The translations under genes were made by a program, and so were the position numbers. This document shows positions 35,477 to 44,500 of a DNA stretch of 64,000 bases, piece by piece. The DNA lies in the NCBI GenBank assembly GCA_963740835.1, contig CAVUFH010000002.1:372001-436000 (forward strand). The letters run 5' to 3'. Below the pieces are notes generated by a model. The model made no database searches. It worked only from the letters and a program-made list of their open reading frames with translations, and was not told the origin of the DNA. This stretch comes from CAVUFH01 sp963740835. Its GTDB lineage: Bacteria > Actinomycetota > Acidimicrobiia > IMCC26256 > PALSA-610. Within the stretch, counting starts at the first letter, position 1. Each line of letters begins with the position of its first letter.

Positions 35477-37192
35477 CTACAGCGACAGGTGCTCGACGAT
35501 GGGGCCGAGCGCCAGGGCGGGGAAGAACGTGAGGCCGGCGACGATCAGGGTGACGCCCACGACGAGCCCTCCGAACAGAGGGGTGTGCGTCGGGAACGTC
35601 CCTGCGGTTGCCGGCGAGGGCTGCTTGCGGGCCAGCGACCCTGCGATGCCGAGCACCGGGATCATCAGCATGAACCGGCCGATGAGCATCGCGATGCCCA
35701 GCGTCGTGTCCATCCACTGCGTGCTCGCGGTGATGCCCGCGAACGCGGAGCCGTTGTTGTTGGAGCCGGACGTGAACGCGTAGAGGATCTCGGTCAGCCC
35801 GTGCGGTCCCGGGTTCCAGATCGTCGTGTGCTTCACGGAGCCGACGAACATTGATGCCGCGGCAAAGCCCAGCAGGGCGAGCGGCATCGCCAGCACGTAC
35901 AGCACGACGAGCTTCATCTCTGCGGCCTGGATCTTCTTGCCCAAGTACTCCGGTGTTCGGCCGACCATCAACCCCGCGATGAAGACCGACAGGATGACGA
36001 GGATCAGCAGCCCGTTCAGCCCGACCCCCACGCCGCCCGGGCTGACCTCACCGAGCATCATGTGCGACAGAGGCACCATCCCGCCGAGCGGCGTGAAGCT
36101 GTCGTGCATCGAGTTGACGGACCCGTTCGAGGTCCCGGTCGTCGACGCCGCCCACAGCCCCGAGGCCGCCGGGCCGAAGCGGAGCTCCTTGCCTTCCATG
36201 TTCCCGCCCGACTGGGTCGAGGTGACGGATTGATTGGCGCCGAGGGCAGTCAGCTCCGGATTTCCGTTCCCTTCGAAGGTCATGGCGGCAAGTGACAGGC
36301 CGGCCCAGATCACGAGCATGATGGCGAACACGGCTCGCCCCTGGCGCTTGTCGCCGACCATGCGTCCGAACATGAACGCGAACCCGAAGGGCAGCGCGAC
36401 GATCGCATACATCTCGAGGAAGTCGTTGAACGGCCCGGGGTTCTCGAAGGGATGCGCGGAGTTCACGTTGAAGAAGCCGCCACCGTTCGTGCCGAGCTGC
36501 TTGATCGAGATCTGACTGGCGGCCGGGCCGCCGGGGATGACTTGCTCGGTGCCCTCGACGGTCTTGTAGGTGCGGTTGCCGTGGAAGTTCTGGATCACAC
36601 CCTGGCTGACGAGCACGAGCGCGAACACGAACGCGAGCGGCACGAGGATGCGGGTCATGGTCCGGGTCAGGTCGACCCAGAAGTTCCCGAGTGTCGACGC
36701 CCGCCGGCGCGCGAGGCCGCGGATGAACGCGGCGAGCACGGCCATGCCGACGGCGGCGGATGTGAAGTTGTGGACGGCGAGGCCGAGCATCTGCGAGAGG
36801 TTGCTCATCGTCGTTTCGCCGGCGTAGGACTGCCAGTTGGTGTTGGTCGAGAAGCTGACCGCGGTGTCCCAGGAGAGGTGGTTCACCGGCCCCGCGAGGT
36901 GGTTCGGGTTCAGCGGGAGCGAGCCCTGCAGCCGCAGCAGCAGGTACAGCGAGAGCAGGCTGAAGATACTGAAGCCGATGACTGCGAATGCGTATGTCGT
37001 CCAACGCTGTTCTTGGGTTTCGTCGACGCGGCAGAGGCGGTATACCGCCCGTTCGATCGGGAGGAAGACCCGGTCGCCCGGCGCCTTCTTCCCCTCGCCG
37101 TACACGAGCGCCATGTACCAACCGATGACCGGAGCCGTCGCGCAGATGAGCGCGGCGAAGACGATGAACTGGGCCCAGCTGGCAGCTGACAT
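35477..37192 (-). CDS. kdpA: Potassium-transporting ATPase subunit KdpA
   Basis: A 571-residue membrane channel subunit with ten or more helices and four selectivity-filter repeats. One is visible in QLGTNGGGFFNVNSAHPFEN and another in AFTSGSNNNGSAFAG, with TSTGTSNGSVNSMHDSFTPL between. It binds and passes K+ driven by KdpB. The start is ATG 37192, overlapping the kdpF stop. Length and motifs are normal. Confidence 0.97.
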   Translation of the reverse strand: MSAASWAQFIVFAALICATAPVIGWYMALVYGEGKKAPGDRVFLPIERAVYRLCRVDETQEQRWTTYAFAVIGFSIFSLLSLYLLLRLQGSLPLNPNHLAGPVNHLSWDTAVSFSTNTNWQSYAGETTMSNLSQMLGLAVHNFTSAAVGMAVLAAFIRGLARRRASTLGNFWVDLTRTMTRILVPLAFVFALVLVSQGVIQNFHGNRTYKTVEGTEQVIPGGPAASQISIKQLGTNGGGFFNVNSAHPFENPGPFNDFLEMYAIVALPFGFAFMFGRMVGDKRQGRAVFAIMLVIWAGLSLAAMTFEGNGNPELTALGANQSVTSTQSGGNMEGKELRFGPAASGLWAASTTGTSNGSVNSMHDSFTPLGGMVPLSHMMLGEVSPGGVGVGLNGLLILVILSVFIAGLMVGRTPEYLGKKIQAAEMKLVVLYVLAMPLALLGFAAASMFVGSVKHTTIWNPGPHGLTEILYAFTSGSNNNGSAFAGITASTQWMDTTLGIAMLIGRFMLMIPVLGIAGSLARKQPSPATAGTFPTHTPLFGGLVVGVTLIVAGLTFFPALALGPIVEHLSL

Positions 37193-37281
37193 CAGAACCT
37201 CTCGGGCAGGACGAGGGCAGCGACCAGATACGCGGTCAGCAGCACGGCGAGGATCAAGCCGACGACGTTGTCGAAGGTCAC
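37192..37281 (-). CDS. kdpF: KdpF, small subunit of the potassium ATPase
   Basis: A 29-residue single-helix protein from GTG 37281: VTFDNVVGLILAVLLTAYLV followed by AALVLPERF. Size, position directly before kdpA, and the L-x-AYL-x-x-AL-x-x-PERF end match KdpF, a lipid-like stabiliser of KdpFABC. Its stop overlaps the kdpA ATG, and its GTG overlaps the stop of the small gene upstream. Confidence 0.9.
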   Translation of the reverse strand: MTFDNVVGLILAVLLTAYLVAALVLPERF

Positions 37282-37406
37282 GGCGTCACCTCCACCGGCT
37301 CGGAGACTTCCTCGCCGGTCTTGATGAGCCATTCGCAGCCGCGTACGTAGAGCCAACACAGGCCGAAGAATGCGAGCGAGGCCAGGATGAAGATGATGTC
37401 TGCCAT
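37278..37406 (-). CDS. Small membrane protein heading the kdp operon
   Basis: A 42-residue frame: MADIIFILASLAFFGLCWLY, then VRGCEWLIKTGEEVSEPVEV ending TP. It is one transmembrane helix followed by a short charged tail. The stop (TGA 37280-37278) overlaps the kdpF GTG, so translation is coupled, and it is the first gene of the operon. Similar very small frames are found before kdpF in other actinobacteria, as far as I recall. The function is unknown; a regulatory or assembly role beside KdpF is an inference. Confidence 0.75.
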   Translation of the reverse strand: MADIIFILASLAFFGLCWLYVRGCEWLIKTGEEVSEPVEVTP

Positions 37407-37493
37407 ATCTGAGTGCTCCTGATCGCTGACGCACGAGGATCGCCTTCTCGTGCACCGGTCGGTTGTATCTGCGGGAGAGGAGATCGGGCCGAT

Positions 37494-37515
37494 TCGTTAG
37501 CGGATGCTTAGCGGA
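37494..37515. promoter_or_regulatory. Direct repeat TTAGCGGA x2 upstream of kdp, possible KdpE site
   Basis: TTAGCGGA occurs at 37497-37504 and again at 37508-37515, starts 11 bp apart, one helical turn, as expected for a tandem OmpR-type regulator dimer. It lies about 90 bp before the first kdp start in the 260 bp region shared with the divergent sensor gene. The longer word TCGTTAGCGGA (37494-37504) is repeated inversely at 38477-38487 before the second regulator operon. Confidence 0.5.
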
Positions 37516-37666
37516 ATGCCACGGACTCTTGACACGGAAACCGCGCGCCCGCGGACCGATCGAGCGGATGCCAACGGCTCGTCGAGCACCTCTCTTCGAA
37601 AGCAGCACCGTTAAGCGCGCGTGAAACCGCTTTGGTTCGGGCGCGCGGCGCGGGTACAACAGGGAC

Positions 37667-38429
37667 ATGGAGGAAAGACGGTTGTCGCGCACTATGGGCA
37701 TGGCGATCGGTGCGATTGGTCCGATCGTTGTCGCCGGTGCGCTCGTCGGCATTCGCGACTCGATCGCGAACGCGGATGTGGCGCTGCTGCTCGTGCTCGT
37801 CGTGGTGCTCGCGGCAGCCACGGGTGGCTGGCAGGCCGGCGCGGTGGGTGCCGCGGTGGCCGCCCTCTCGTTCGACTTCTTCCAAACCAAGCCCTACCTC
37901 TCACTCACGATCGATTCCCGCGACGACACCATCACCGCGGCGCTGTTGCTCCTCGTGGGTATCTCCGTCGGTTTGCTCGCCGGGCGCGCTCGCGATGCGC
38001 CGCGCCGCGGCGCAATCGTCGAGCACCGAGATCGACCGGATCCATCGCGTCGCCGAGCTGGCGGCCCACGGAGCGAGCGGAGAAGACGTGCTCCTGTCCG
38101 CACAGGCGGAGCTCCGAGACCTGCTCGAGCTCGAGCAATGCCGGTTCGAAGCGCCGCCCACGTTACGGCCGCTCGCGACGGTCGAGCGGAACGGCACCGT
38201 CACAGGAACCACGGTCCGGCACTACGCGCAAGGCGAGTTGGAGCTACCCCGTGAGGGTGCCGAGCTCCCGGTGCTCGCGCGTGGTCAGCAGATCGGTCGG
38301 TTCGTCCTCGACCCGAGGCCGGGTGTCGGGGTCTCGCTCGAGCAGCGGTTGGTCGCCGTGGCCATCGCCGACCAAGTCGGTGCGGCACTGACGACACCGA
38401 CCGCGCGTGGCCGCGGGGCAGAGGTCTGA
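37667..38429 (+). pseudogene. KdpD-like DUF4118 membrane sensor without kinase, frame broken by one extra base
   Basis: First frame: a basic start and four hydrophobic segments (MGMAIGAIGPIVVAGALVGI, DVALLLVLVVVLAAATGGWQ, AVGAAVAALSFDFFQTKPYL, TITAALLLLVGISVGLLAG), the DUF4118 fold of KdpD. The second frame continues with a coiled or GAF-like cytosolic part (MRRAAAQSSSTEIDRIHRVA, then LLELEQCRFEAPP and RLVAVAIADQVGAALTT). Removing G37994 joins them to about 253 residues. No histidine kinase or ATPase domain follows, so it would sense but not phosphorylate by itself. It is divergent from kdp. Confidence 0.75.
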
Positions 38430-38476
38430 GCGCGCGCTGAAGACCGCGCGAAGACTTCCGGCGGCGGCGATGAGGC

Positions 38477-38487
38477 TCCGCTAACGA
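38477..38487. promoter_or_regulatory. Second copy of the TCCGCTAACGA word
   Basis: TCCGCTAACGA here is the exact inverse of TCGTTAGCGGA at 37494-37504. It lies 68 bp before the GTG of the HEAT-like gene and its partner response regulator. An eleven-base identity in two regulator-linked intergenic regions points to a shared binding site, most simply for one of the two KdpE-type regulators. Confidence 0.45.
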
Positions 38488-38554
38488 GCGAACACCCTTG
38501 TTCGGCACCGCGGTAAAAGGGTGTCAGGTATGAGCTCGACGCGAGGAAGGCACC

Positions 38555-38923
38555 GTGACACTCGACGCCCGATCGGTACAAGAAGTTCCGGCGCTGCTCG
38601 CGGAACTCGAGTCGACGCGCGACCCGCGACGCATCGAGGTGCTCGCCGACGTGCTCGGGAACGCCCGTGACCCGGCCGCGATCCCCTCGCTCTTGGGTCG
38701 CCTCGGCGACACGCGCGTGCAAGAAGACCGCGACGTCGAGGACGCCGTCTGTCGCGCCCTCGTCGCGCGCTCGGTGATGCGCGCGCTCGGGAACTTGCGA
38801 TTCGCGTTCGTCCCGCAACACGAGCTACCGATGGGAGCCTCCGACACAATGCGCGCACTCGGGCCGTCGATCCCGATGCGGTACTTCATCTCGTCGCGTG
38901 TGAGCGGACTCGAGGGACCGTGA
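38555..38923 (+). CDS. Small HEAT-like protein coupled to a response regulator
   Basis: A 122-residue protein from GTG 38555. The first 70 residues (SVQEVPALLAELESTRDPRR, VLADVLGNARDPAAIPSLLG) have two or more antiparallel helix pairs with the D-P-x-AIPxLLxxLGD pattern of HEAT repeats. The rest (RFAFVPQHELPMGASDTMRA) is not recognised. It ends in GTGA, overlapping the regulator start, so the two proteins are probably made together and may interact. Confidence 0.65.
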   Translation: MTLDARSVQEVPALLAELESTRDPRRIEVLADVLGNARDPAAIPSLLGRLGDTRVQEDRDVEDAVCRALVARSVMRALGNLRFAFVPQHELPMGASDTMRALGPSIPMRYFISSRVSGLEGP

Positions 38924-39603
38924 CTCGCGTGCTGGCCGTCGACGACGAACCCTCGATGCTGCGTGGCCTCGCGGTCAACCTCCGAGCGCGGGGCTACGAA
39001 GTGGACACCGCGCCGACCGGCGAAGCCGCACTGGAGCTTGCCGCGCTCCACCCGCCCAACGTCGTCCTCCTCGATCTCGGCCTGCCGGGCATCACCGGCT
39101 TCGACGTGATCGCCGACCTTCGGAGCTGGACGGACACGCCGATCATCGTCCTGTCGGCGCTCTCTGATCAGGCCGACAAGGTCCACGCGCTCGACGCGGG
39201 TGCCGATGACTACGTCACGAAACCGTTCGGCATGGAGGAGCTGCTCGCGCGGTTGCGAGCGGCCGTGCGCGGCACGCCCACGATCGCGGCCGAGCAGGTG
39301 ATCCGCACCGACGACTTCACGCTCGACTTCGGGGCGAAATCGGTCCACTCGGTCCACGGTGACGTCCGCCTCACGCCGACCGAGTGGCGGATCGTCGAGG
39401 TATTGGTCGCGCGTGCCGGTCAGCTCGTCACGAACACGCATCTCCTGCAGTCCGTGTGGGGGCCGCGCAGCCGCGACAAGGACAACACGTTGAGGGTCCA
39501 CCTCGGCCGGATCCGCCAGAAACTCGAACCAGTCCCGTCGCGCCCGCGCTACTTCCTCACCGAAATCGGTCTCGGCTACCGCTTCCAAGCGCCGGAGATC
39601 TGA
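38920..39603 (+). CDS. OmpR/KdpE-family response regulator (second copy)
   Basis: An intact 227-residue regulator: receiver with VLAVDDEPSMLRGLAVN, phospho-Asp in NVVLLDLGLPG, Lys in DDYVTKPFGMEELLARL, and an OmpR-type winged helix (LTPTEWRIVEVLVARAGQLV, VHLGRIRQKLEPVPSRPRYF). It is closely similar to KdpE at 29573, including the GYRF end, and probably arose by duplication. There is no histidine kinase gene beside it; the KdpD-like sensor and HEAT-like protein upstream lack kinase domains. It may be phosphorylated by KdpD. Confidence 0.92.
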   Translation: MTRVLAVDDEPSMLRGLAVNLRARGYEVDTAPTGEAALELAALHPPNVVLLDLGLPGITGFDVIADLRSWTDTPIIVLSALSDQADKVHALDAGADDYVTKPFGMEELLARLRAAVRGTPTIAAEQVIRTDDFTLDFGAKSVHSVHGDVRLTPTEWRIVEVLVARAGQLVTNTHLLQSVWGPRSRDKDNTLRVHLGRIRQKLEPVPSRPRYFLTEIGLGYRFQAPEI

Positions 39604-39743
39604 TCGTGGATGCATCGGTCCGCCTCGACCGCGACGTCACGAACGCGCTCGTTCACCATCGGTTCCAGTGGACGCCGCACCAGCTCACGATGTGAACGGG
39701 GACGGTACGCAACGGTGCGGGCCGCCCCCTTTCACTTCCGTTG

Positions 39744-39760
39744 CGCCGCAGTCTGCGGCG
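39744..39760. terminator. Hairpin between convergent genes
   Basis: CGCCGCA (39744-39750) and TGCGGCG (39754-39760) form a perfect 7 bp stem with a GTC loop. It lies between the ends of the response regulator (39603, plus strand) and the binding-protein gene (39769, minus strand). There is no clear T-tract on either side. It would suit a short bidirectional terminator. Confidence 0.4.
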
Positions 39761-39768
39761 TACGTGCC

Positions 39769-41550
39769 TCAGCCCGCGGCGGGCGAGCCCGGCCACGGCG
39801 GGTAGTCGGGCTGCTGGTCCGACGGCGGTTGCTTGTCGTACACCGTCACCGAACCTTCCTTCTCGAAGAAGGGGATCGGATCGGTCGGCCACTTGCCCGG
39901 CAGGTAGCGCTTGCCGCCGTCGGCGTCGGCGAGCATGCCCGTTCCCTGGTTGCCGGCTTCGTCCTTGCCGGTCGCGGTCGGGTTCCACCAGATCGCGGCG
40001 GCGTCGTCTGCGTCGTTGTAGTCGGGCTTCAACCCGGTCGGCCAGAGCTTGTTGCCCCAGGAAACGTGCGCAGAGGTGATCTGCCCGTCGATCGGCGGGA
40101 ACCGGAACATGCCCTCGCGGAACGTCTCCGGCGTCAGTTTCGGACCGGCGAGCGAGATCCCGAGCAGCAGACGCGCCGGGCCGGGGTACAGCACCGCCTG
40201 CGAGTTCACCGACACGTCCTTGCCGTAGAACCACTTGTACGAAGTGAACGAGTCGTCAAGGGTGCGGTCGGTGCGGGCGGTCGTGAGCCCGAGTCCGAAC
40301 GCGTGCTTCCACTGCTCCTGGTCGTAGGTGCGGCCGAAGATCGTGGTGTCCGCGAGCACCGACGGACCGATGACCCACTCGGGGAAGTAGTTCTGCTTCG
40401 TCGCTTCCTGCGTGATCTGCTTCGGGATCAGCGGGTCGGTGCTGATCAACACCGTCGTGACGCCCGCTTGCTTCATGCGGGCGATCACGGTGCTCGCGAT
40501 GTTCGCCGCGTTGTTCGGATCGTAGAGATACGTGGAACGGGCGACGACCTTGCCGTTGTACTTGTCGGCGAGCTCCTTGTCGAAGGCGTCGTTGCGGGCC
40601 TTGTACTGGTCGGTCTCGGTCTCGGCCTGCACCCAGCCGAACACGCGGGTCTTGCCCTGCAGATCGGCCGACCCCGCGTACTTGGCCTTCTTGCCGACGA
40701 GCTGCTTGCCGACGAGCTCGACGAAGTGCTCGTCCGCCTGTTCGGGGGTTGCTCCGGCCGGCCAGAGATACGGCGCCGCCTTCTCGATCACATCCTGCGG
40801 CTGCGCGGTTGCGCACATGCAGAGGATCTTGGCGCTCACCAGCTCCTGGAACCACGCCGGCGTCTGCGCCGGGCCTCCGACCGCGGCGAACGCCTTCATG
40901 TCAATGACCTTCTGCGCGTCGGCCTGCGCGGCCGTCGCGTCGGTCGGGCCACCCGTCGCCTCGATCGTCTCGATCTTCAACGTGCGGCCGTACATCTGGG
41001 AGACGGCCTCGAACATCTTCAGATAGTCGATCGAGGTCTGGTTGATGGCGTCGGGGTCGGTGTCGGCACCCGCGCCTTCGACGATCGCCTGCTGCAGCGG
41101 GTCGGGCTGCCCCTTGTACAGCGCGATCAGGATCTCGTCCTTGGTGACGCCCTGCGAGGTCGCGCCGCCGTTGTCCTTGCTCGCATCCCACGGCTCGACA
41201 CACGGCGGGGCGTTGCTCACCGGGATCTTCACGCGGCCGGTCTCGGTGTTGCAGCCGTCACCCCACTTGATGTCGCCTTCCTTCCCTTGGGCCTTCGCCT
41301 CCTGGAAGGTGAGAGGCAGATCGCTGCTCGCGCCGGCGACCGTGGTGCCGCCGCCCGCGCTGACGCCGCTGTCGTCGTCGTCGCCACCACCGACGATGCT
41401 GACGACCGCGATGACGCCGACGATGATGACGACGACGAGCGCGATCGGGCCGTAGCGCTTGAGCAGCCGGCTCCCACTGCTGCCGCCGCCACCCGCACTG
41501 CCGCCACCGTTGCCGGTCGCGGCCCCGTTGCCTGAACCTGCTGTTGCCAT
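39769..41550 (-). CDS. Membrane-anchored Liv-type substrate-binding protein
   Basis: A 593-residue protein. A Gly/Ser-rich cytoplasmic start (about 30 residues) leads to one transmembrane helix (RYGPIALVVVIIVGVIAVVS) and then an external type I binding fold: VTKDEILIALYKGQPDPLQQ, AVGGPAQTPAWFQELVSAKI, VTTVLISTDPLIPKQITQEA, PEWVIGPSVLADTTIFGRTY. The anchor replaces the usual lipoprotein signal. It is longer than the common 400-residue binding proteins. It is the last gene of the transporter operon, 32 bp after the MFS-ATPase fusion, and should deliver substrate to LivHM. The ligand is unknown. Confidence 0.88.
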   Translation of the reverse strand: MATAGSGNGAATGNGGGSAGGGGSSGSRLLKRYGPIALVVVIIVGVIAVVSIVGGGDDDDSGVSAGGGTTVAGASSDLPLTFQEAKAQGKEGDIKWGDGCNTETGRVKIPVSNAPPCVEPWDASKDNGGATSQGVTKDEILIALYKGQPDPLQQAIVEGAGADTDPDAINQTSIDYLKMFEAVSQMYGRTLKIETIEATGGPTDATAAQADAQKVIDMKAFAAVGGPAQTPAWFQELVSAKILCMCATAQPQDVIEKAAPYLWPAGATPEQADEHFVELVGKQLVGKKAKYAGSADLQGKTRVFGWVQAETETDQYKARNDAFDKELADKYNGKVVARSTYLYDPNNAANIASTVIARMKQAGVTTVLISTDPLIPKQITQEATKQNYFPEWVIGPSVLADTTIFGRTYDQEQWKHAFGLGLTTARTDRTLDDSFTSYKWFYGKDVSVNSQAVLYPGPARLLLGISLAGPKLTPETFREGMFRFPPIDGQITSAHVSWGNKLWPTGLKPDYNDADDAAAIWWNPTATGKDEAGNQGTGMLADADGGKRYLPGKWPTDPIPFFEKEGSVTVYDKQPPSDQQPDYPPWPGSPAAG

Positions 41551-41582
41551 TGCTTCCCCCCAGGAAGGTGTCTCGCGGGCAT

Positions 41583-44500
41583 TTACTCGAGGCGGGGACC
41601 GCTCCGAGCGACGACTGCTTCGGACTCTCCCAGATACGACGCGACGACACTGGGATCCCTGATGACTTCTTGCGGTGTACCGGTCGCGACGACCTCGCCG
41701 AGGTCGAGCGCGATCATCCGGTCCGAGATCGACGTGAGCAACGGAACGTCGTGCTCGATGATGAGCAAGCTTGCGCCGGTCATCGTGCGGATGCGCAAGA
41801 GCAGCGGCCCGAGCGCTTCGGCCTCGCGCTGCGCGATGCCGGACGACGGCTCGTCGAGGAAGAGCACCCGTGGCCCGTGCGCGAGCACGCACGCGAGATC
41901 GACGACCCGCCGGCTACCGGTCGAGAGCTCGCGGATGTACTTGTCGCGGAACGCGCCCAGGCCGAGCAGGTCGATCAGCTCGTCGACGCGGGCCCGCACC
42001 TTCGTCTCCGAGTCCGCGACGGAGGGCAGGTGCAGCGCGGCCGCGATCGGGTCGCGCACGTCGATGCTGCGCTCGAGCGCGACGGCGATGGTCTCCTTCA
42101 CGCTCAGCGCGGGGAAGAGCCGGCCGTCCTGGAACGAGCGCCCGAGCCCGCGCCGCGCGCGTGCGTCCGGGCCGAGGCCCGAGATGGAGACGCTGTCGAG
42201 GAGCACGTCGCCCCGATCGGCGGGCTGGTAGCCGCACAGCACGTCGAACAGCGTCGTCTTGCCCGCGCCGTTCGGGCCGAGGAAGCCGAGGACCTCTCCT
42301 TCGGCGACGTCGAACGACACGTCGGTGAGCGCGCTGATGCCACCGAAGTGCTTCCACACGCCGCGCACACTCAGGCGCGGGTCGGCGTGCGAGCCGTTGC
42401 CCGCCGGTGCGGCGGTGGCTGCCACCTCGGGTACCGGCGCTTCGCTGACGTGCACGATCGCGGGACCTTCGACGTCGAGCTCCACCGAGGCGGCACCTTC
42501 GAGGAAGACCGACCGGAGCACGTCGGGCCGTTCGAGCAGCTCACTCGTCGGGCCGTGGAACCGGATCTCACCCTTCTCCATGAAGTAGGCGGTCTCCGCA
42601 ACCGTCAACGCGACGTTCACGGACTGCTCGACGAGGATGACAGTGGTGCCCTGCTCCTTCAGCACCTGCACGGCGCGGAGCAGCTCGGCCACGATGCTCG
42701 GCGCGAGCCCGAGCGACAGCTCGTCGATCATCATCAGCCGGGGCCGGGACAGCAGCGCCATGCCGATCGTCAGCATCTGCTGCTGACCGCCGCTGAGGTT
42801 CGCGGCCGGCTCGTGCATCCGCGTGGTGAGCACCGGGAACATCTCGAGCACGCTCGTGATCGCATCGGCCCGGCTGCGACGGTCCTTGTCGAGCCAGCCC
42901 GCGAGCCGGAGGTTCTCGGCGACGGTGAGCGACGGAAACACGCCCTGCCCGCCGGGCACCATGACGATGCCGCGCTCCGCGACCTCGTGCGGAGGCGCGT
43001 ACGTCGCGTCGCGCCCGTCGAAGACGATTGCCCCGGCGTCGGCGGGTACGAGCCCCGCAATGGTCTTGAGCAGTGTCGACTTGCCCGCGCCGTTGGTCCC
43101 GAGCAGCGCGACGATCTCACCTTCGTCGATCTCGAAGTTCACACCGAACAGCACCTGGACGTTGTCGTAGCTCACGTCGAGGTTGCGGACAAGAAGCAGC
43201 TTCACCTCGCCGCGCGCCCGTTGGTAGCGCACTTCGGCCTGCGCCGCGGTGGACGTCCATACCTTGTTGATGTCGGACTTCACGAAGAGCGACGCGGAGG
43301 AGAGGATCAGCGCACCGATCATGAACACCGGCACCATGATCAGCAGACCCTGGCGGATGCCGTAGCGGTCGGCGATGCCGCCGACGATGTACAGCACGAT
43401 GAGGCCCGGCAGGATGAACAAGGACGCCATCGAGAAGCCGAGCGATCTGACCTTGGGCGGGATCGCGAGCGACAGCGAAGCGAAGATGCCGGGCGCGAGC
43501 AGGGCGGAGAGCCCCGAGATCGCGATGTTGGATGCGACCGCGACCCAGAGCACCGGTGCGAGCGCGAACGAGATCCACGCACCCGCGATGCCGACCGCGA
43601 CGAACGACAGCAGCTTGAGCCCGAGGCCCGGGTCTTTGAGCATGAGGCGCGAGGCGAGCGGAATGCCGAGCGCGATGCCGACGACCTGTGCGGGCTCCGC
43701 GATCGCCGCGACGAATCCCCGCTGCGATTCCGACAGGTTGAAGATCTGCTCGTAGTAGAGGCCGGTGAGCGAGGCCAGGCCGATCACCGATGCGGCCAGG
43801 AACGGCAGCGAGTACCAGATGCGGCGCAGGGTGCGGACCTGCCAGAGGATGCGCACCGACTCCGCCCACGACGGGGGCGCGTCGTCGGTCTGTACGACGG
43901 CGGCTTCGGCGCCGCCGGCTTCTCGTTCGAAGTGCCCGCGGCCGGGTTCCCGCAGCCGGAGGCCGAGGATCACGAACACGACGGTGGGGAAGAAGAAGAC
44001 GAAGAACGGCGTCCGCCAGCCGAACGCCTGGGCGAGGATCCCGCCGACGAGCGGACCGATGAACGCACCGAGCGCGTTCGCCATCCGGTGGAAGCCGAAC
44101 ACATCGGCGCGCACTTCGATCGGGTAGTAGTCGGAGAGCAGCGAGTTGTGCGTCGGGGTGACGACCGCGCGGCCCATGCCCGCGCCCGAGCGGGCAATGA
44201 CCAGCAGGAGGATCGTCGTCGAGAGTCCTGTGAACAACCCGAACACGGCCCACACCGCCGCGCCGGCGACAGCGATGCGGGCGCGAGGCAACCGGTCGGC
44301 GTAGTACGCGAGCGGGACTTCGAGGAGCAGGCCACCGATGAGCGTGAGCGCGATCAGCGACAAGTAGCCCTGGTTGCTGAGCCCGAACGCGTCGCGGATC
44401 TCCGGACCGAGCACGCCGAACACGGTGCGGTCGAGCTCGTCGACCGCGTTCAATCCAAACAGGATGAGCAACGGGTACAGCGCGTAACCCGCGGTGATCT

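Noticed and set aside
39606..39695. Small 29-residue frame after the second response regulator
   Set aside because: Codon bias is fair, but there is no motif, no helix and no conservation I can judge; not strong enough for a gene.
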